The notes: generated by a model not told the origin, from the sequence alone. A DNA stretch of 64,000 nucleotides from Flavobacterium praedii (GCF_026810365.1 NZ_CP113948.1:741001-805000); one strand, 5' to 3'. Shown: positions 26,801-35,238, numbered from the stretch's first letter. Numbers and translations: made by a program.

Positions 26801-27202
26801 TTAAACGATTTTTTGTTTTCTTGCTTTTCGGTTGTTTTCATATATTTTTCTTTTGAATTCGGGTTTTTTTCCAAAGTTTAAAAGCAATCCCACTTCACAA
26901 TCTGTAGCTCTTAAATAATTTAAAATTTGGTTTTCAAAATCTTTTACAATACAATCAGCGGCTTTTAATTCGAGAATAATCGTGTTTTCAACTATTAAAT
27001 CAGCATAATATTCACCAACTTCAGTTCCTTTATAGTAAACGTTAATTCTCTTTTGAGCTTCAACATTGTAGCCTTTATTTTTTAATTCTAAATACAGGGA
27101 ATTTTGATATACTTTTTCTAAAAAGCCATATCCCAATTCATTATAAACTTCATAAAAAGTTTTTATAATAATATCTGTTAATTCTTCGTGTAATAGACCC
27201 AT
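26801..27202 (-). CDS. GxxExxY protein
   Basis: A 133-aa protein with the family-defining GFLEKVY motif (residues 25-31) and the downstream YYADLIVENTIILELKA block, a PDDEXK-like D...ExK pattern. GxxExxY proteins are common, often multicopy, in Bacteroidota and cyanobacteria, and have no established function; a nuclease-like fold is likely. The gene sits inside the arginine operon between proB and argF', flanked by inverted related repeats, and has no pathway link to its neighbours, so it appears to be an inserted cassette. Confidence 0.9.
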   Translation of the reverse strand: MGLLHEELTDIIIKTFYEVYNELGYGFLEKVYQNSLYLELKNKGYNVEAQKRINVYYKGTEVGEYYADLIVENTIILELKAADCIVKDFENQILNYLRATDCEVGLLLNFGKKPEFKRKIYENNRKARKQKIV

Positions 27203-27330
27203 ATTTAAAATCAGTTTTAATTTATGTTTTAGCTAATCAGTATTATCAATGTTCTGTTTTTACACAATTTAAGTAAATTTATAAAATACTCAGTTTTTTT
27301 CTCAATATCTTAAGCTAATAAATAAAAAAA

Positions 27331-27383
27331 AATCAGTTTTTATCCGCGTCTTTGCTTTAGCAAATCCGGGTCATCCGCGTACT
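27331..27383. repeat. Inverse copy of GxxExxY boundary repeat
   Basis: Read on the minus strand this is GTACGCGGATGACCCGGATT TGCTAAAGCAAAGACGCGGAT then a T run. It aligns along its whole length with the 26647 unit at roughly two thirds identity by eye. Confidence 0.6.
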
Positions 27384-27387
27384 ATTT

Positions 27388-28149
27388 CTACACGATCTTT
27401 GTGAATGCAATTTCATTATTCAAAGCTTTCAACATAAAATTATCTTCGAGTCCATTCACAATCCAAGTTTCTATATTTGCCGCTTTGGCAATGGCAGCCG
27501 AATCAATTTTAGACTGCATACCGCCTGTTCCGTGAGACGATTTTTTGTCGCCAATTTCTTTTTGCAACAGCGACAAATCGGTAACCAATTCGATTGTTTC
27601 TGGAACTTCATCATTTATTGACGATTTGGTATAAATTCCATTAGTGTTGGTTGCAATAATCAGAATATCAACGTTTAATAATACCGCAGTTAAGGCTGCT
27701 AATTTATCATTATCACCAAATTTAATTTCATCTGTGGCAACCGTATCATTTTCATTGATAATCGGAATGTAACTGTTTTTGACCAATACATTGATGGTGT
27801 TTACAATATTGACTTTCGATTGTTCCTTTTCAAAATCAGAGTAGGAAAGTAGGCATTGCGAAATATGCAATCCCAAATCACTAAAATTTTCATGGTAAAT
27901 CCGCATTAAATGGGGTTGACCAATAGATGCCAAGGCTTGTTTTACAAACACATCCTGATCATTGTTGTCTAGTTTTACAAATTGTTTGGCGGCAGCAATT
28001 GCTCCTGAACTCACAATAATGAATTCGTATTCGTCTTGTAAAGCGGCTATTTGCACCCCAATGTCTTCAATTTTTCCTCTCGAAATATGATTGGTTTCTT
28101 TGGTTAAGGTGTTGCTGCCTAACTTTAGTAATATTCTTTTTTTAGCCAT
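27388..28149 (-). CDS. proB: Glutamate 5-kinase (short form without PUA domain)
   Basis: A 253-aa amino acid kinase: ILLKLGSNTLT at the N-terminus, VSSGAIAAAKQF for the glutamate loop, INENDTVATDEIKFGDND in the middle and SHGTGGMQSKID for the ATP site. At 253 residues it lacks the C-terminal PUA domain of the 367-residue E. coli enzyme, which is usual in Bacteroidota. It makes gamma-glutamyl phosphate for proline. It follows proA after a 327-bp gap filled with a tandem repeat. Confidence 0.95.
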   Translation of the reverse strand: MAKKRILLKLGSNTLTKETNHISRGKIEDIGVQIAALQDEYEFIIVSSGAIAAAKQFVKLDNNDQDVFVKQALASIGQPHLMRIYHENFSDLGLHISQCLLSYSDFEKEQSKVNIVNTINVLVKNSYIPIINENDTVATDEIKFGDNDKLAALTAVLLNVDILIIATNTNGIYTKSSINDEVPETIELVTDLSLLQKEIGDKKSSHGTGGMQSKIDSAAIAKAANIETWIVNGLEDNFMLKALNNEIAFTKIV

Positions 28150-28180
28150 TTTTATGTTTTTTTACCGTTTGAGGATTTTA

Positions 28181-28395
28181 CCGCAAGGGGCGCAAAGTTT
28201 TTTATAATTCTAACGCTTAAAAAACGCTAAGTTCGCAAAGCTTTGTGTTGATATTTAACCGCAATGGGCGCAAAGTTTTTTATAATTGAAACGCTTAAAA
28301 ACGCAATGTTCGCAAAGCTTTGTGTTGATATTTAACCGCAAGGGGCACAAAGTTTTTTATAATTCGAACACTTAAAAACGCGAAGTTCGCAAAGC
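28181..28395. repeat. 77-78-bp tandem repeat, three copies (proA-proB gap)
   Basis: Units start at CCGCAAGGGGCGCAAAGTTT (28181), CCGCAATGGGCGCAAAG (28259) and CCGCAAGGGGCACAAAG (28336). Each ends with GTTCGCAAAGC. It fills most of the gap between proA and proB. Confidence 0.92.
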
Positions 28396-28476
28396 ATTAT
28401 CTTCCTAAAAATCTTTATTCTTTGTTCTTTTCTCTTTATTCTGAAATCAAAAATCGTTAATCAACAATCTGCAATC

Positions 28477-29673
28477 TTATCTTATCTGTCCGTCACCATA
28501 AATATACCATTTATTGGTCACCAAATGTTGCAATCCAATGGGACCGCGTTGGTGCAATTTATCAGTGCTTATCGCTAATTCTCCGCCCAGACCAAATTGA
28601 CCACCATCGGTAAATCGGGTAGAGGCGTTTTGATATACTGCTGCTGTATCCACATTTTCCATGAATTCTTGTGCAACAGCATCATTTTTGGTGATGATGG
28701 AAGCCGAATGTCCGCCACAATATTTATTTATTTTTTCAATCGCTTCTTGATTGGAATTGATAGCGCCGATAACAATTTTATAATCCAGAAATTCTTCGTA
28801 CCAAACCAAATCCGATTCTATTTGAGGAACGTTTGTTGTTTTTGAAATCGTTTCGTCTCCCAAAACGGTCACGTTTTTTTGTTGTAATTCGGTAACCACT
28901 TTTTTCGCAAAAGCTTCCCAGTTTGGTAGATTTGTGTCAATTAATACTTTATCCAAAGCATTACAAACTGATATATTTGAGGTTTTACCATTGATAATAA
29001 TAGAAAGTGCTTGGTCTAAATTGGCTTCCTTATCTACATACACGAAATTGTTGCCACGACCGCTTACAATCACGGGGCAAGTAGCGTGTTTCTTGACAAA
29101 AGCAATTAGATTTTCACCGCCTCTTGGTACAATCAGATCTACTTTTTGGGTTGGTTTTTCTAAAAAGGCTTGTGTTTCGTTTCGGTCGTAATTTAAATAT
29201 TCGACCCAATTCGTATCTACATCATTGTCTTTTAAAGCTTGGTGCCAAAGACTCACAATTTTCATATTGGAAAGTAGGGATTCTTTACCGCCTTTCAAGA
29301 GGATTTTATTCCCTGATTTGAAAGCGATACCTCCTGCTTCAACAGTTACGTCCGGTCTGGATTCGTAAATAATCAATATCGTTCCGAAAGCCGCTGTTTT
29401 ATTGGTGATTTTGATGCCATTATCGTGTACAAAATGAAAGCGTTCCTGACCAACAGGATCTTCTTGAGCAAACAATTGACGTAATGAAAGTATCATACCG
29501 TCAATTTTGGTATCGTCTACAAGTAAGCGTTTTTCCATCGCGAAATCATCGCTTTTGTAGTTTTCAAGATCTTCCTGATTGCTTTTTTTGATGTTGGTTC
29601 TTTCTTGTTCGAGCAAATCTGCCATTCGATTCAGAACTGCATTTCTTTTTTGTATGGGTAATAAATGGCTCAT
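28477..29673 (-). CDS. proA: Glutamate-5-semialdehyde dehydrogenase
   Basis: A 398-aa aldehyde dehydrogenase superfamily enzyme. ESRPDVTVEAGGIAFKSGN and the ISVCNALDK segment with the catalytic Cys are the ProA signatures. It reduces gamma-glutamyl phosphate with NADPH to glutamate semialdehyde, which cyclises towards proline. It is co-oriented with argD upstream and proB downstream, so proline and arginine synthesis from glutamate are encoded together. Confidence 0.95.
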   Translation of the reverse strand: MSHLLPIQKRNAVLNRMADLLEQERTNIKKSNQEDLENYKSDDFAMEKRLLVDDTKIDGMILSLRQLFAQEDPVGQERFHFVHDNGIKITNKTAAFGTILIIYESRPDVTVEAGGIAFKSGNKILLKGGKESLLSNMKIVSLWHQALKDNDVDTNWVEYLNYDRNETQAFLEKPTQKVDLIVPRGGENLIAFVKKHATCPVIVSGRGNNFVYVDKEANLDQALSIIINGKTSNISVCNALDKVLIDTNLPNWEAFAKKVVTELQQKNVTVLGDETISKTTNVPQIESDLVWYEEFLDYKIVIGAINSNQEAIEKINKYCGGHSASIITKNDAVAQEFMENVDTAAVYQNASTRFTDGGQFGLGGELAISTDKLHQRGPIGLQHLVTNKWYIYGDGQIR

Positions 29674-29728
29674 TGGTTTTTGGTTATTGGTTAGCGTTTA
29701 TTCTATTTTAAAAAAGGATAAACTTTTG

Positions 29729-29795
29729 CTTAATTTGTTTAATCTCTTAATATTTCAAAAAAAGTTCAAACCATTAAGAGATTAAGTTTGTTAAG
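29729..29795. repeat. Palindrome in argD-proA gap
   Basis: The arms CTTAATTTGTTTAATCTCTT AAT and ATTAAGAGATTAAGTTTGTT AAG are complementary over nearly 23 bp, with a 21-nt loop. Confidence 0.85.
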
Positions 29796-29828
29796 TTTTG
29801 CTTTGAAAAAGCATTCTATTTTTTTTAT

Positions 29829-30968
29829 CTAGGCCTTTAATTCAGCTAAGCTTTCTTTCAAAGCAACTATAAATGTATCAATAGCTTCCTTTTTGACTGT
29901 CAAAGGTGGAAGGATTCTCAATAGATTTTTATTGTTGGCACTTCCTGTAAAAATTAGTTTTTCGACAATCAGTTTTTTACGTAACGGACCTACTTCAAAA
30001 TCAAATTCTACGCCAAGCATCAATCCTTTTCCTTTCACTTTGATAATTTCAGGAACTTGTTTAATAGCATCCAAGAAATAGGCGTAAACTTCATTTACGT
30101 TGTCGATCAGTTTTTGATTTTCAATTACATCCAAAACCGCAATACCAGCGGCACAAGCAAGATGGCTTCCACCAAAGGTAGTTCCCAGCAATCCGTGGCT
30201 AGCGGTGAATTTTGGAGCAATCAAGATTCCGCCAATTGGGAAACCGTTCCCCATTCCTTTGGCAAGACAAATAATATCCGGTTTGATATTGTGGTGTTGA
30301 AACGCAAAGAATTTTCCACTTCTTCCGTAACCGGATTGTACTTCGTCCAAAATCAAAACCGCTTCGTATTGAGTACACAATTTTTCTAAACCTTGGAAAA
30401 ATTCGGTAGTGCCTTCGTCCAATCCACCAACACCTTGAATTCCTTCGATAATTACGGAACAAACATCACCTTTTTTCAATTCGGCTTCCACTAAATCAAG
30501 ATTGTTTAACGGCAAGAAAGTAACCACTTGCTGTGCGTTGATTGGAGCAACAATTTTCTTGTTGTCTGTTACCGCAACCGCTGCCGAAGTTCTTCCGTGA
30601 AAAGAGTTGTCAAAAGCAATTACCCTTGATTTTCCGTTGTGGAAAGAGGCTAATTTTAATGCGTTTTCATTGGCTTCAGCACCAGAACTGCACAAGAATA
30701 AACTGTACTCTTCACATCCTGAAAGTTTGCCTAATTTTTCAGCCAATTCCACTTGCAATGGATTCTGAATCGCATTCGAATAAAACCCGATGTTATCCAA
30801 TTGGTTTTTCAATTTGGCTACATATTCCGGTTGTGTGTGTCCAATGGAGATTACCCCGTGGCCACTATATAAATCTAAATATTCTACACCATTTTCATCT
30901 GTAATTGTGCAATCTAATGCTTTTACAGGAGTGATGTTGTATAATGGGTAAACGTCAAATAAGTTCAT
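29829..30968 (-). CDS. argD: Acetylornithine aminotransferase family protein
   Basis: A 379-aa class III PLP aminotransferase. FLCSSGAEANENALKLA and FDNSFHGRTSAA contact the cofactor, LDEVQSGYGRSGK supplies the Asp, and the lysine in LAKGMGNGFPIGG forms the Schiff base. It converts N-acylglutamate semialdehyde to N-acylornithine. It lies between argC and proA on the minus strand, so arginine-pathway function is the natural reading. Confidence 0.93.
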   Translation of the reverse strand: MNLFDVYPLYNITPVKALDCTITDENGVEYLDLYSGHGVISIGHTQPEYVAKLKNQLDNIGFYSNAIQNPLQVELAEKLGKLSGCEEYSLFLCSSGAEANENALKLASFHNGKSRVIAFDNSFHGRTSAAVAVTDNKKIVAPINAQQVVTFLPLNNLDLVEAELKKGDVCSVIIEGIQGVGGLDEGTTEFFQGLEKLCTQYEAVLILDEVQSGYGRSGKFFAFQHHNIKPDIICLAKGMGNGFPIGGILIAPKFTASHGLLGTTFGGSHLACAAGIAVLDVIENQKLIDNVNEVYAYFLDAIKQVPEIIKVKGKGLMLGVEFDFEVGPLRKKLIVEKLIFTGSANNKNLLRILPPLTVKKEAIDTFIVALKESLAELKA

Positions 30969-30980
30969 TTTTAATTATTT

Positions 30981-31070
30981 AATTATTTAAAAATTGAAGA
31001 ATTTAAAGATTTATATCTTTTATGAATTTCACTAATTTTTCAATCATTAAATTCTTCAATCTTTTAATTA
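30981..31070. repeat. Palindrome in argC-argD gap
   Basis: ATTGAAGAATTTAA pairs with TTAAATTCTTCAAT, with further A/T complementarity outside. It occupies almost the whole 105-bp gap. Confidence 0.75.
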
Positions 31071-31073
31071 TTT

Positions 31074-32051
31074 CTAGAATCCACTTGGTTTCAAATGCAA
31101 TCCCGTACTTTCTTCCAGTCCAAACATCAAATTCATATTTTGGATGGCTTGTCCCGAGGCGCCTTTTACTAAATTATCAATTACTGAGGTAATCAAAATC
31201 CGGTTTCCTTTTTTGACTAAACTAATAATACATTTATTGGTTTGAACCACTTGTTTCATATTGATACCAGATGTGGTAACAGTTACAAAAGGTTGGTTTT
31301 TATAGAATGTTTCGTATTTGGCTACAAGATCCTCCAAGCTTTCGTCGCAAGTAGTGTATAATGTTGCAAAAATTCCTCTTGGAAAATCCCCTCTGTTTGG
31401 AATAAAAAGCAATTCGTTTGTGAAATCATTTTGTAATTGGTGCAAGCTTTCTGAAATTTCGCCCAAATGTTGGTGTTCGAAAGCTTTGTAATGCGACATA
31501 TTGTTGTTTCTCCAACTGAAATGCGAAGTCTCTGAAAGTCCAACTCCAGCACCAGTACTTCCGGTTGTGGCGTTGATGTGAATATCTCCATTTAATAATT
31601 TGGCATCCGCCAAAGGCAATAAAGCCAATTGAATAGCAGTCGCAAAACAGCCCGGATTGGCGATGAACTGAGCGTTTTTAATCGCCCCTTTGTTCAATTC
31701 AGGTAAACCGTAAACGAACTTTTTACCATCGAAAACTTCGTCTTTATGCAATCTGAAGTCATTTCCTAAATCGATGATTTTAGTATGGCTTGCAAACTGG
31801 TTTTCGGTCAAAAATGTTTTTGATTTTCCGTGTCCTAAACACAAGAAAACTACATTTACGTTAGGGTTTACGGTATCGGTAAAATTCATTTCGATATCGC
31901 CCAACAAATCGTGATGCGCTACCGAAAGCGGTTTTCCAGCATTGGTGGTGCTGTAAACAAAATCGATAGTAACATCGGGATGAAACATTAATATTCTGAT
32001 GAGTTCTCCGGCTGTATAGCCAGATCCGCCAATTATACCTATGTTAATCAT
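31074..32051 (-). CDS. argC: N-acetyl-gamma-glutamyl-phosphate reductase
   Basis: A 325-aa protein. The NADP-binding GIIGGSGYTAGELIR is at the N-terminus, and the catalytic Cys lies in ANPGCFATAIQLAL. HQHLGEISESL and IPNRGDFPRGIFATLY belong to the ArgC C-terminal domain. It reduces N-acylglutamyl phosphate to the semialdehyde, the third step of arginine synthesis. The gap to argG upstream carries a nested palindrome and a hairpin box. Confidence 0.95.
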   Translation of the reverse strand: MINIGIIGGSGYTAGELIRILMFHPDVTIDFVYSTTNAGKPLSVAHHDLLGDIEMNFTDTVNPNVNVVFLCLGHGKSKTFLTENQFASHTKIIDLGNDFRLHKDEVFDGKKFVYGLPELNKGAIKNAQFIANPGCFATAIQLALLPLADAKLLNGDIHINATTGSTGAGVGLSETSHFSWRNNNMSHYKAFEHQHLGEISESLHQLQNDFTNELLFIPNRGDFPRGIFATLYTTCDESLEDLVAKYETFYKNQPFVTVTTSGINMKQVVQTNKCIISLVKKGNRILITSVIDNLVKGASGQAIQNMNLMFGLEESTGLHLKPSGF

Positions 32052-32103
32052 AATTTTTTATTTTTAAATATGCTATAAAACTGAATGCGTTTTGTTGCCT
32101 TTT

Positions 32104-32181
32104 CCTGCAAGGTCTTTTTTTGACCTTGTAGGTATATTTTAGGTTATTTAATACCTACAAGGTTAAAAAAAACCTTGCAGG
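32104..32181. repeat. Nested palindrome upstream of argC
   Basis: Outer arms CCTGCAAGGT/ACCTTGCAGG enclose a second pair ACCTTGTAGGTAT/ATACCTACAAGGT. The whole 78 bp can fold into one long stem with internal loops. Confidence 0.88.
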
Positions 32182-32213
32182 ATAAAACCTGGTAATTCCT
32201 AATATTTCCTCTT

Positions 32214-32306
32214 TAGCCCCGATAGCAGTGAAAATCTCCCGATTTAGAAAAACAAGGCTTTTTTGCCGTAGTTTTTGTTTATCGGGAATTGCAACGAATA
32301 GCGGGA
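32214..32306 (+). repeat. Dispersed hairpin box, copy C
   Basis: The ends TAGCCCCGATAGCAGTGAAA...AATTGCAACGAATAGCGGGA flank an interior with TCCCGAT/ATCGGGA and AAAAAC...GTTTTT pairing. It is the longest copy (93 bp) and lies in the argG-argC gap. Confidence 0.78.
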
Positions 32307-32364
32307 ACCCATACCTCCAAAAATGCCTAAACTTTCGCTCCTAACATTTCTTTAAAATGCCGTA

Positions 32365-33558
32365 TTAATCGTGTGTCAATTTGTTTACTGATGAAAAAAT
32401 GTTTTGCGCATTCCCAAGAATTTTTATAAAGCCTTTAGCATCGTCAGACGTCCAAGCGTTGTTCATTTCGCCGTATTGACCAAAACCAGTGTTCATCAAG
32501 TCATTTTCGGACTCGATTCCGTCAAGGGTAAAGTGATACGGTTTAAGCGAAACAATCACAGTTCCGTTTACCGTAGCTTGAGTATCTTCTAGGAAAGCTT
32601 CGATGTTACGCATTACAGGATCCAGAAATTGACCTTCGTGAAATAACATTCCGTACCAGTTTCCTAGTTGTTCTTTCCAATATTGTTGCCATTTTCCAAG
32701 CGTGTGTTTCTCTAATAAATGGTGTGCTTTGATTATGATTAAAGGTGCAGCGGCTTCAAAACCAACTCTTCCTTTGATTCCGATAATGGTGTCACCCACG
32801 TGAATGTCTCTACCAATGGCATACGCATTGGCTAATTTCTCTAGTGCAACAATATTTTTGGTTGGTGCATCAAGAACACCATTGATGCCCACTAATTGTC
32901 CTTTTTCGAATTGAAGTGTTACCTTCTCTTCATCTGTTTTTTGCAATTGCGATGGATAGGCTTCGCTTGGCAAAGGTTTACTTGAAGTCAAGGTTTCTTT
33001 TCCACCTACGCTAGTTCCCCAAAGTCCTTTGTTGATCGAGTATTGCGCTTTTTCCCAAGAATAGTGAACGCCGTTTTTGGCTAAGTAATCGACTTCTTCT
33101 TGACGAGATAATTTTAAGTCTCTGATAGGAGTGATGATTTCAATTTCGGGAGCGATGGTTTGGAAAATCAAATCAAAACGAATTTGGTCATTTCCGGCAC
33201 CAGTACTTCCGTGAGCAATCGCTTCGGCACCAACAGATTTAGCGTATTTTATCGCTTCAATCGCTTGAAAAACACGTTCTGCACTTACAGATAGGGGATA
33301 GGTGTTGTTTTTTAGAACATTTCCGTAAATCAAATATTTAATGGCTTTGTCATAATATTTGTCAACGATAGTCAGGTTGGCGTGTTTGGCGCTTCCCAAC
33401 TCGTAGGCTCTGTCTTCGATTGCTTTTAATTCGGCTTCGTCAAAACCGCCGGTGTTGATTAATACGGTATGAACTTCATACCCTTTTTCATTTTTCAAAT
33501 ATTTAAGACAGTATGAAGTGTCTAATCCTCCGCTGTATGCTAATACTACTTTTTTCAT
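32365..33558 (-). CDS. argG: Argininosuccinate synthase
   Basis: A 397-aa protein. VVLAYSGGLDTSYCLKYL is the ATP pyrophosphatase P-loop, and AHGSTGAGNDQIRFDL contacts citrulline. It joins citrulline and aspartate with ATP. The ATG at 33558 gives the family start MKKVVLAYSGG; the frame is open ten codons further, but that extension is not conserved. It is the second gene of the operon, after the GNAT gene. Confidence 0.96.
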   Translation of the reverse strand: MKKVVLAYSGGLDTSYCLKYLKNEKGYEVHTVLINTGGFDEAELKAIEDRAYELGSAKHANLTIVDKYYDKAIKYLIYGNVLKNNTYPLSVSAERVFQAIEAIKYAKSVGAEAIAHGSTGAGNDQIRFDLIFQTIAPEIEIITPIRDLKLSRQEEVDYLAKNGVHYSWEKAQYSINKGLWGTSVGGKETLTSSKPLPSEAYPSQLQKTDEEKVTLQFEKGQLVGINGVLDAPTKNIVALEKLANAYAIGRDIHVGDTIIGIKGRVGFEAAAPLIIIKAHHLLEKHTLGKWQQYWKEQLGNWYGMLFHEGQFLDPVMRNIEAFLEDTQATVNGTVIVSLKPYHFTLDGIESENDLMNTGFGQYGEMNNAWTSDDAKGFIKILGNAQNIFSSVNKLTHD

Positions 33559-33680
33559 GATTTTGTGGTTTTTCCTTTTCCTTAACATTCTCCGAGGGTG
33601 AATTTGCGGAAAAGGATTATGTTATATTTTGAATATATTTATTTGTTCTCTTTTTTTTTGTTTACTATCAAAAATCCATT

Positions 33681-34328
33681 TTAGATTTTTTGATGTTCCC
33701 CTTTCGGAGGATGTGGTCCCAAAAACAAAGCTTGTTTTATGGCTCTCAATCGGTTTAGAATTTTTACGTTAAAAGGATGTTTGGGTGGGTCTTTCGGTTT
33801 TTCTTTTGGGTCAAAAAGCATTCCGGTACACAAACACATTTTGTGTTCCTTGCTTTTTAATATTTCATAATTAGTGCAGGTTTGACAACCTTTCCAGAAA
33901 CTAGGGTCGTTAGTCAGTTCCGAAAAAGGAACCGGTTTGTAGCCCAAATCCGAATTGATTTTCATTACCGCCAAGCCTGTTGTAATTCCAAATACTTTGG
34001 CGTCTGGATATTTTTGTAATGAATAGTCAAATACAAACGATTTTATTTTTTTGGCCAGTCCCAAATTTCTGTAATCTGGATGAACTATTAGACCGGAGTG
34101 TGCCACAAACTGACCGTGTTGCCAACTTTCGATATAGCAAAAACCAGCAAAGATTCCGTTGTTAAGTGCAATAACTGCATCGCCTTTTTCCATCTTCTTT
34201 TGGATGTATTCTGGTGTTCTTTTGGCAATTCCAGTACCTCTCAACAAGGCAGATGATTCTATGGTATCGCATATTTCCTGCGCATACTTATAATGTTCTT
34301 CCTGAGTTACTACAATAGAAATATTCAT
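33681..34328 (-). CDS. GNAT acetyltransferase, candidate N-acylglutamate synthase
   Basis: A 215-aa GNAT protein. The acyl-CoA loop region is HPDYRNLGLAKKIKSF (residues about 103-118). A C-terminal extension carries paired cysteines (KGCQTCTNYE and MCLCTGM) that could bind a metal. It heads the arginine operon directly before argG and no other ArgA or ArgJ is in the window. Genetic work in Bacteroides, as I recall, assigned N-succinylglutamate synthase to a GNAT near argG, so the same first-step role is the best inference here. Confidence 0.75.
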   Translation of the reverse strand: MNISIVVTQEEHYKYAQEICDTIESSALLRGTGIAKRTPEYIQKKMEKGDAVIALNNGIFAGFCYIESWQHGQFVAHSGLIVHPDYRNLGLAKKIKSFVFDYSLQKYPDAKVFGITTGLAVMKINSDLGYKPVPFSELTNDPSFWKGCQTCTNYEILKSKEHKMCLCTGMLFDPKEKPKDPPKHPFNVKILNRLRAIKQALFLGPHPPKGEHQKI

Positions 34329-34570
34329 TTCAAGAGTTATATTTTAGGTTAAATAATGTACTGTAATGAAGTGTGGAATGTTCTGGATTTACAATGTCAA
34401 ATATAGAATAAATGAAGTAAAGAACAATCCAAATAATTGAATTACAGATAGATAAAATGTGTTTGGTGATTTTTTTTGGATGTATAAATCCAAATAAAGA
34501 TGGAAATAATTTCAAAACGATAAAATAAGAAATGAATAAATATAATACGATTACACTATGGAAGCTATGA

Positions 34571-34651
34571 TTATAGCATCCGTACTTCGGGAGAAGTCGT
34601 AGGTGTAATTATCCGAGAGATAACTGTTTTATATGTTTCTATTTTTTTCAT
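34571..34651 (-). CDS. Candidate 26-aa leader peptide of the arginine operon
   Basis: The short frame MKKIETYKTVISRIITPTTS PEVRML starts 5 bp downstream of a perfect TAAATTTG box and ends 240 bp before the GNAT gene. It includes two Arg codons, and the coding DNA contains a small hairpin (ACTTC-GGGA-GAAGT on the plus strand). It could be an attenuation or regulatory uORF. It is too short to support from composition alone. Confidence 0.4.
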   Translation of the reverse strand: MKKIETYKTVISRIITPTTSPEVRML

Positions 34652-34656
34652 TGGTG

Positions 34657-34684
34657 CAAATTTACACTTATTTTTCAATCCAAA
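34657..34684 (-). promoter_or_regulatory. Candidate promoter of the arginine operon
   Basis: On the minus strand TTTG (34684-34681), 16 bp, then TAAATTTG (34664-34657), which matches the -7 consensus TAnnTTTG exactly. The spacer is slightly shorter than the usual 17-23. Confidence 0.5.
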
Positions 34685-34863
34685 TGCTAAAATTTTTGTA
34701 AAAGTCAATTTTTTAACAAATGGGTCTATTTTTGTAATAAAAAAGAAATTTTAAATTTAAATGAGTGTTTTTGAGCTTAATTTTTCTTTTTCAGGAAGTA
34801 AGGCTAAGGATTAGAAAAGAGTTTTTAAAATGATTTTGACTCATTTATTCTAAAAGTTCGTTT

Positions 34864-34976
34864 GGGCGTAACCGCCGCTAGAAAAAAGGGCTAGTTTCTT
34901 TGTCGTCATGGCCCTTTTCTCTAGCGGCGGTCGTGCTATTCGCGCTACTTTGGTAGCTAGCTGCTATCACTTACGC
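34864..34976. repeat. Two-hairpin dispersed repeat (GGGCGT..ACC type)
   Basis: GGGCGTAACC, then a 20-bp hairpin with one mismatch (arms 34872-34891 and 34911-34930, CCGCCGCTAGAAAAAAGGGC), then GGTCGTGCTATTCGC, a second small hairpin (GCTAC/GTAGC, 34944-34957), and GCTGCTATCACTTACGC. I remember this arrangement as a frequent intergenic repeat in Flavobacterium. It lies between the arginine operon promoter and the carbonic anhydrase gene. Confidence 0.75.
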
Positions 34977-35238
34977 GGATATAACATCTTTAGGAAAAAA
35001 TAGGGGGTTTTTTTTATAAAAATAAAAAAAAAGAGAATTCTTTATGAACCCAAAATATATTAACAATATCGTTTGAGAATTATGATTGATTTTATTTCTC
35101 TTATATAATGCATTGAATATGATAAATGTCAATATTTGCGCAGTTTGATGTTCTTAAATTTACGACTCATTACTATTTATTACTTTGTTTAAATTCTTTA
35201 TAACAATATAAGATTTGTTGTAATTTAAGACTATTATC

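Noticed and set aside
34330..34515. 61-aa frame directly before the GNAT gene
   Set aside because: It has AT-rich composition with many Ile, Phe and Tyr and no recognisable domain. The close TGA-AATG arrangement could allow coupling, but there is no other support.
34761..34814. 17-codon plus-strand frame MSVFELNFSFSGSKAKD
   Set aside because: It follows a TATTTTTG-like box but has no -33 element, no neighbour and is too short to judge.
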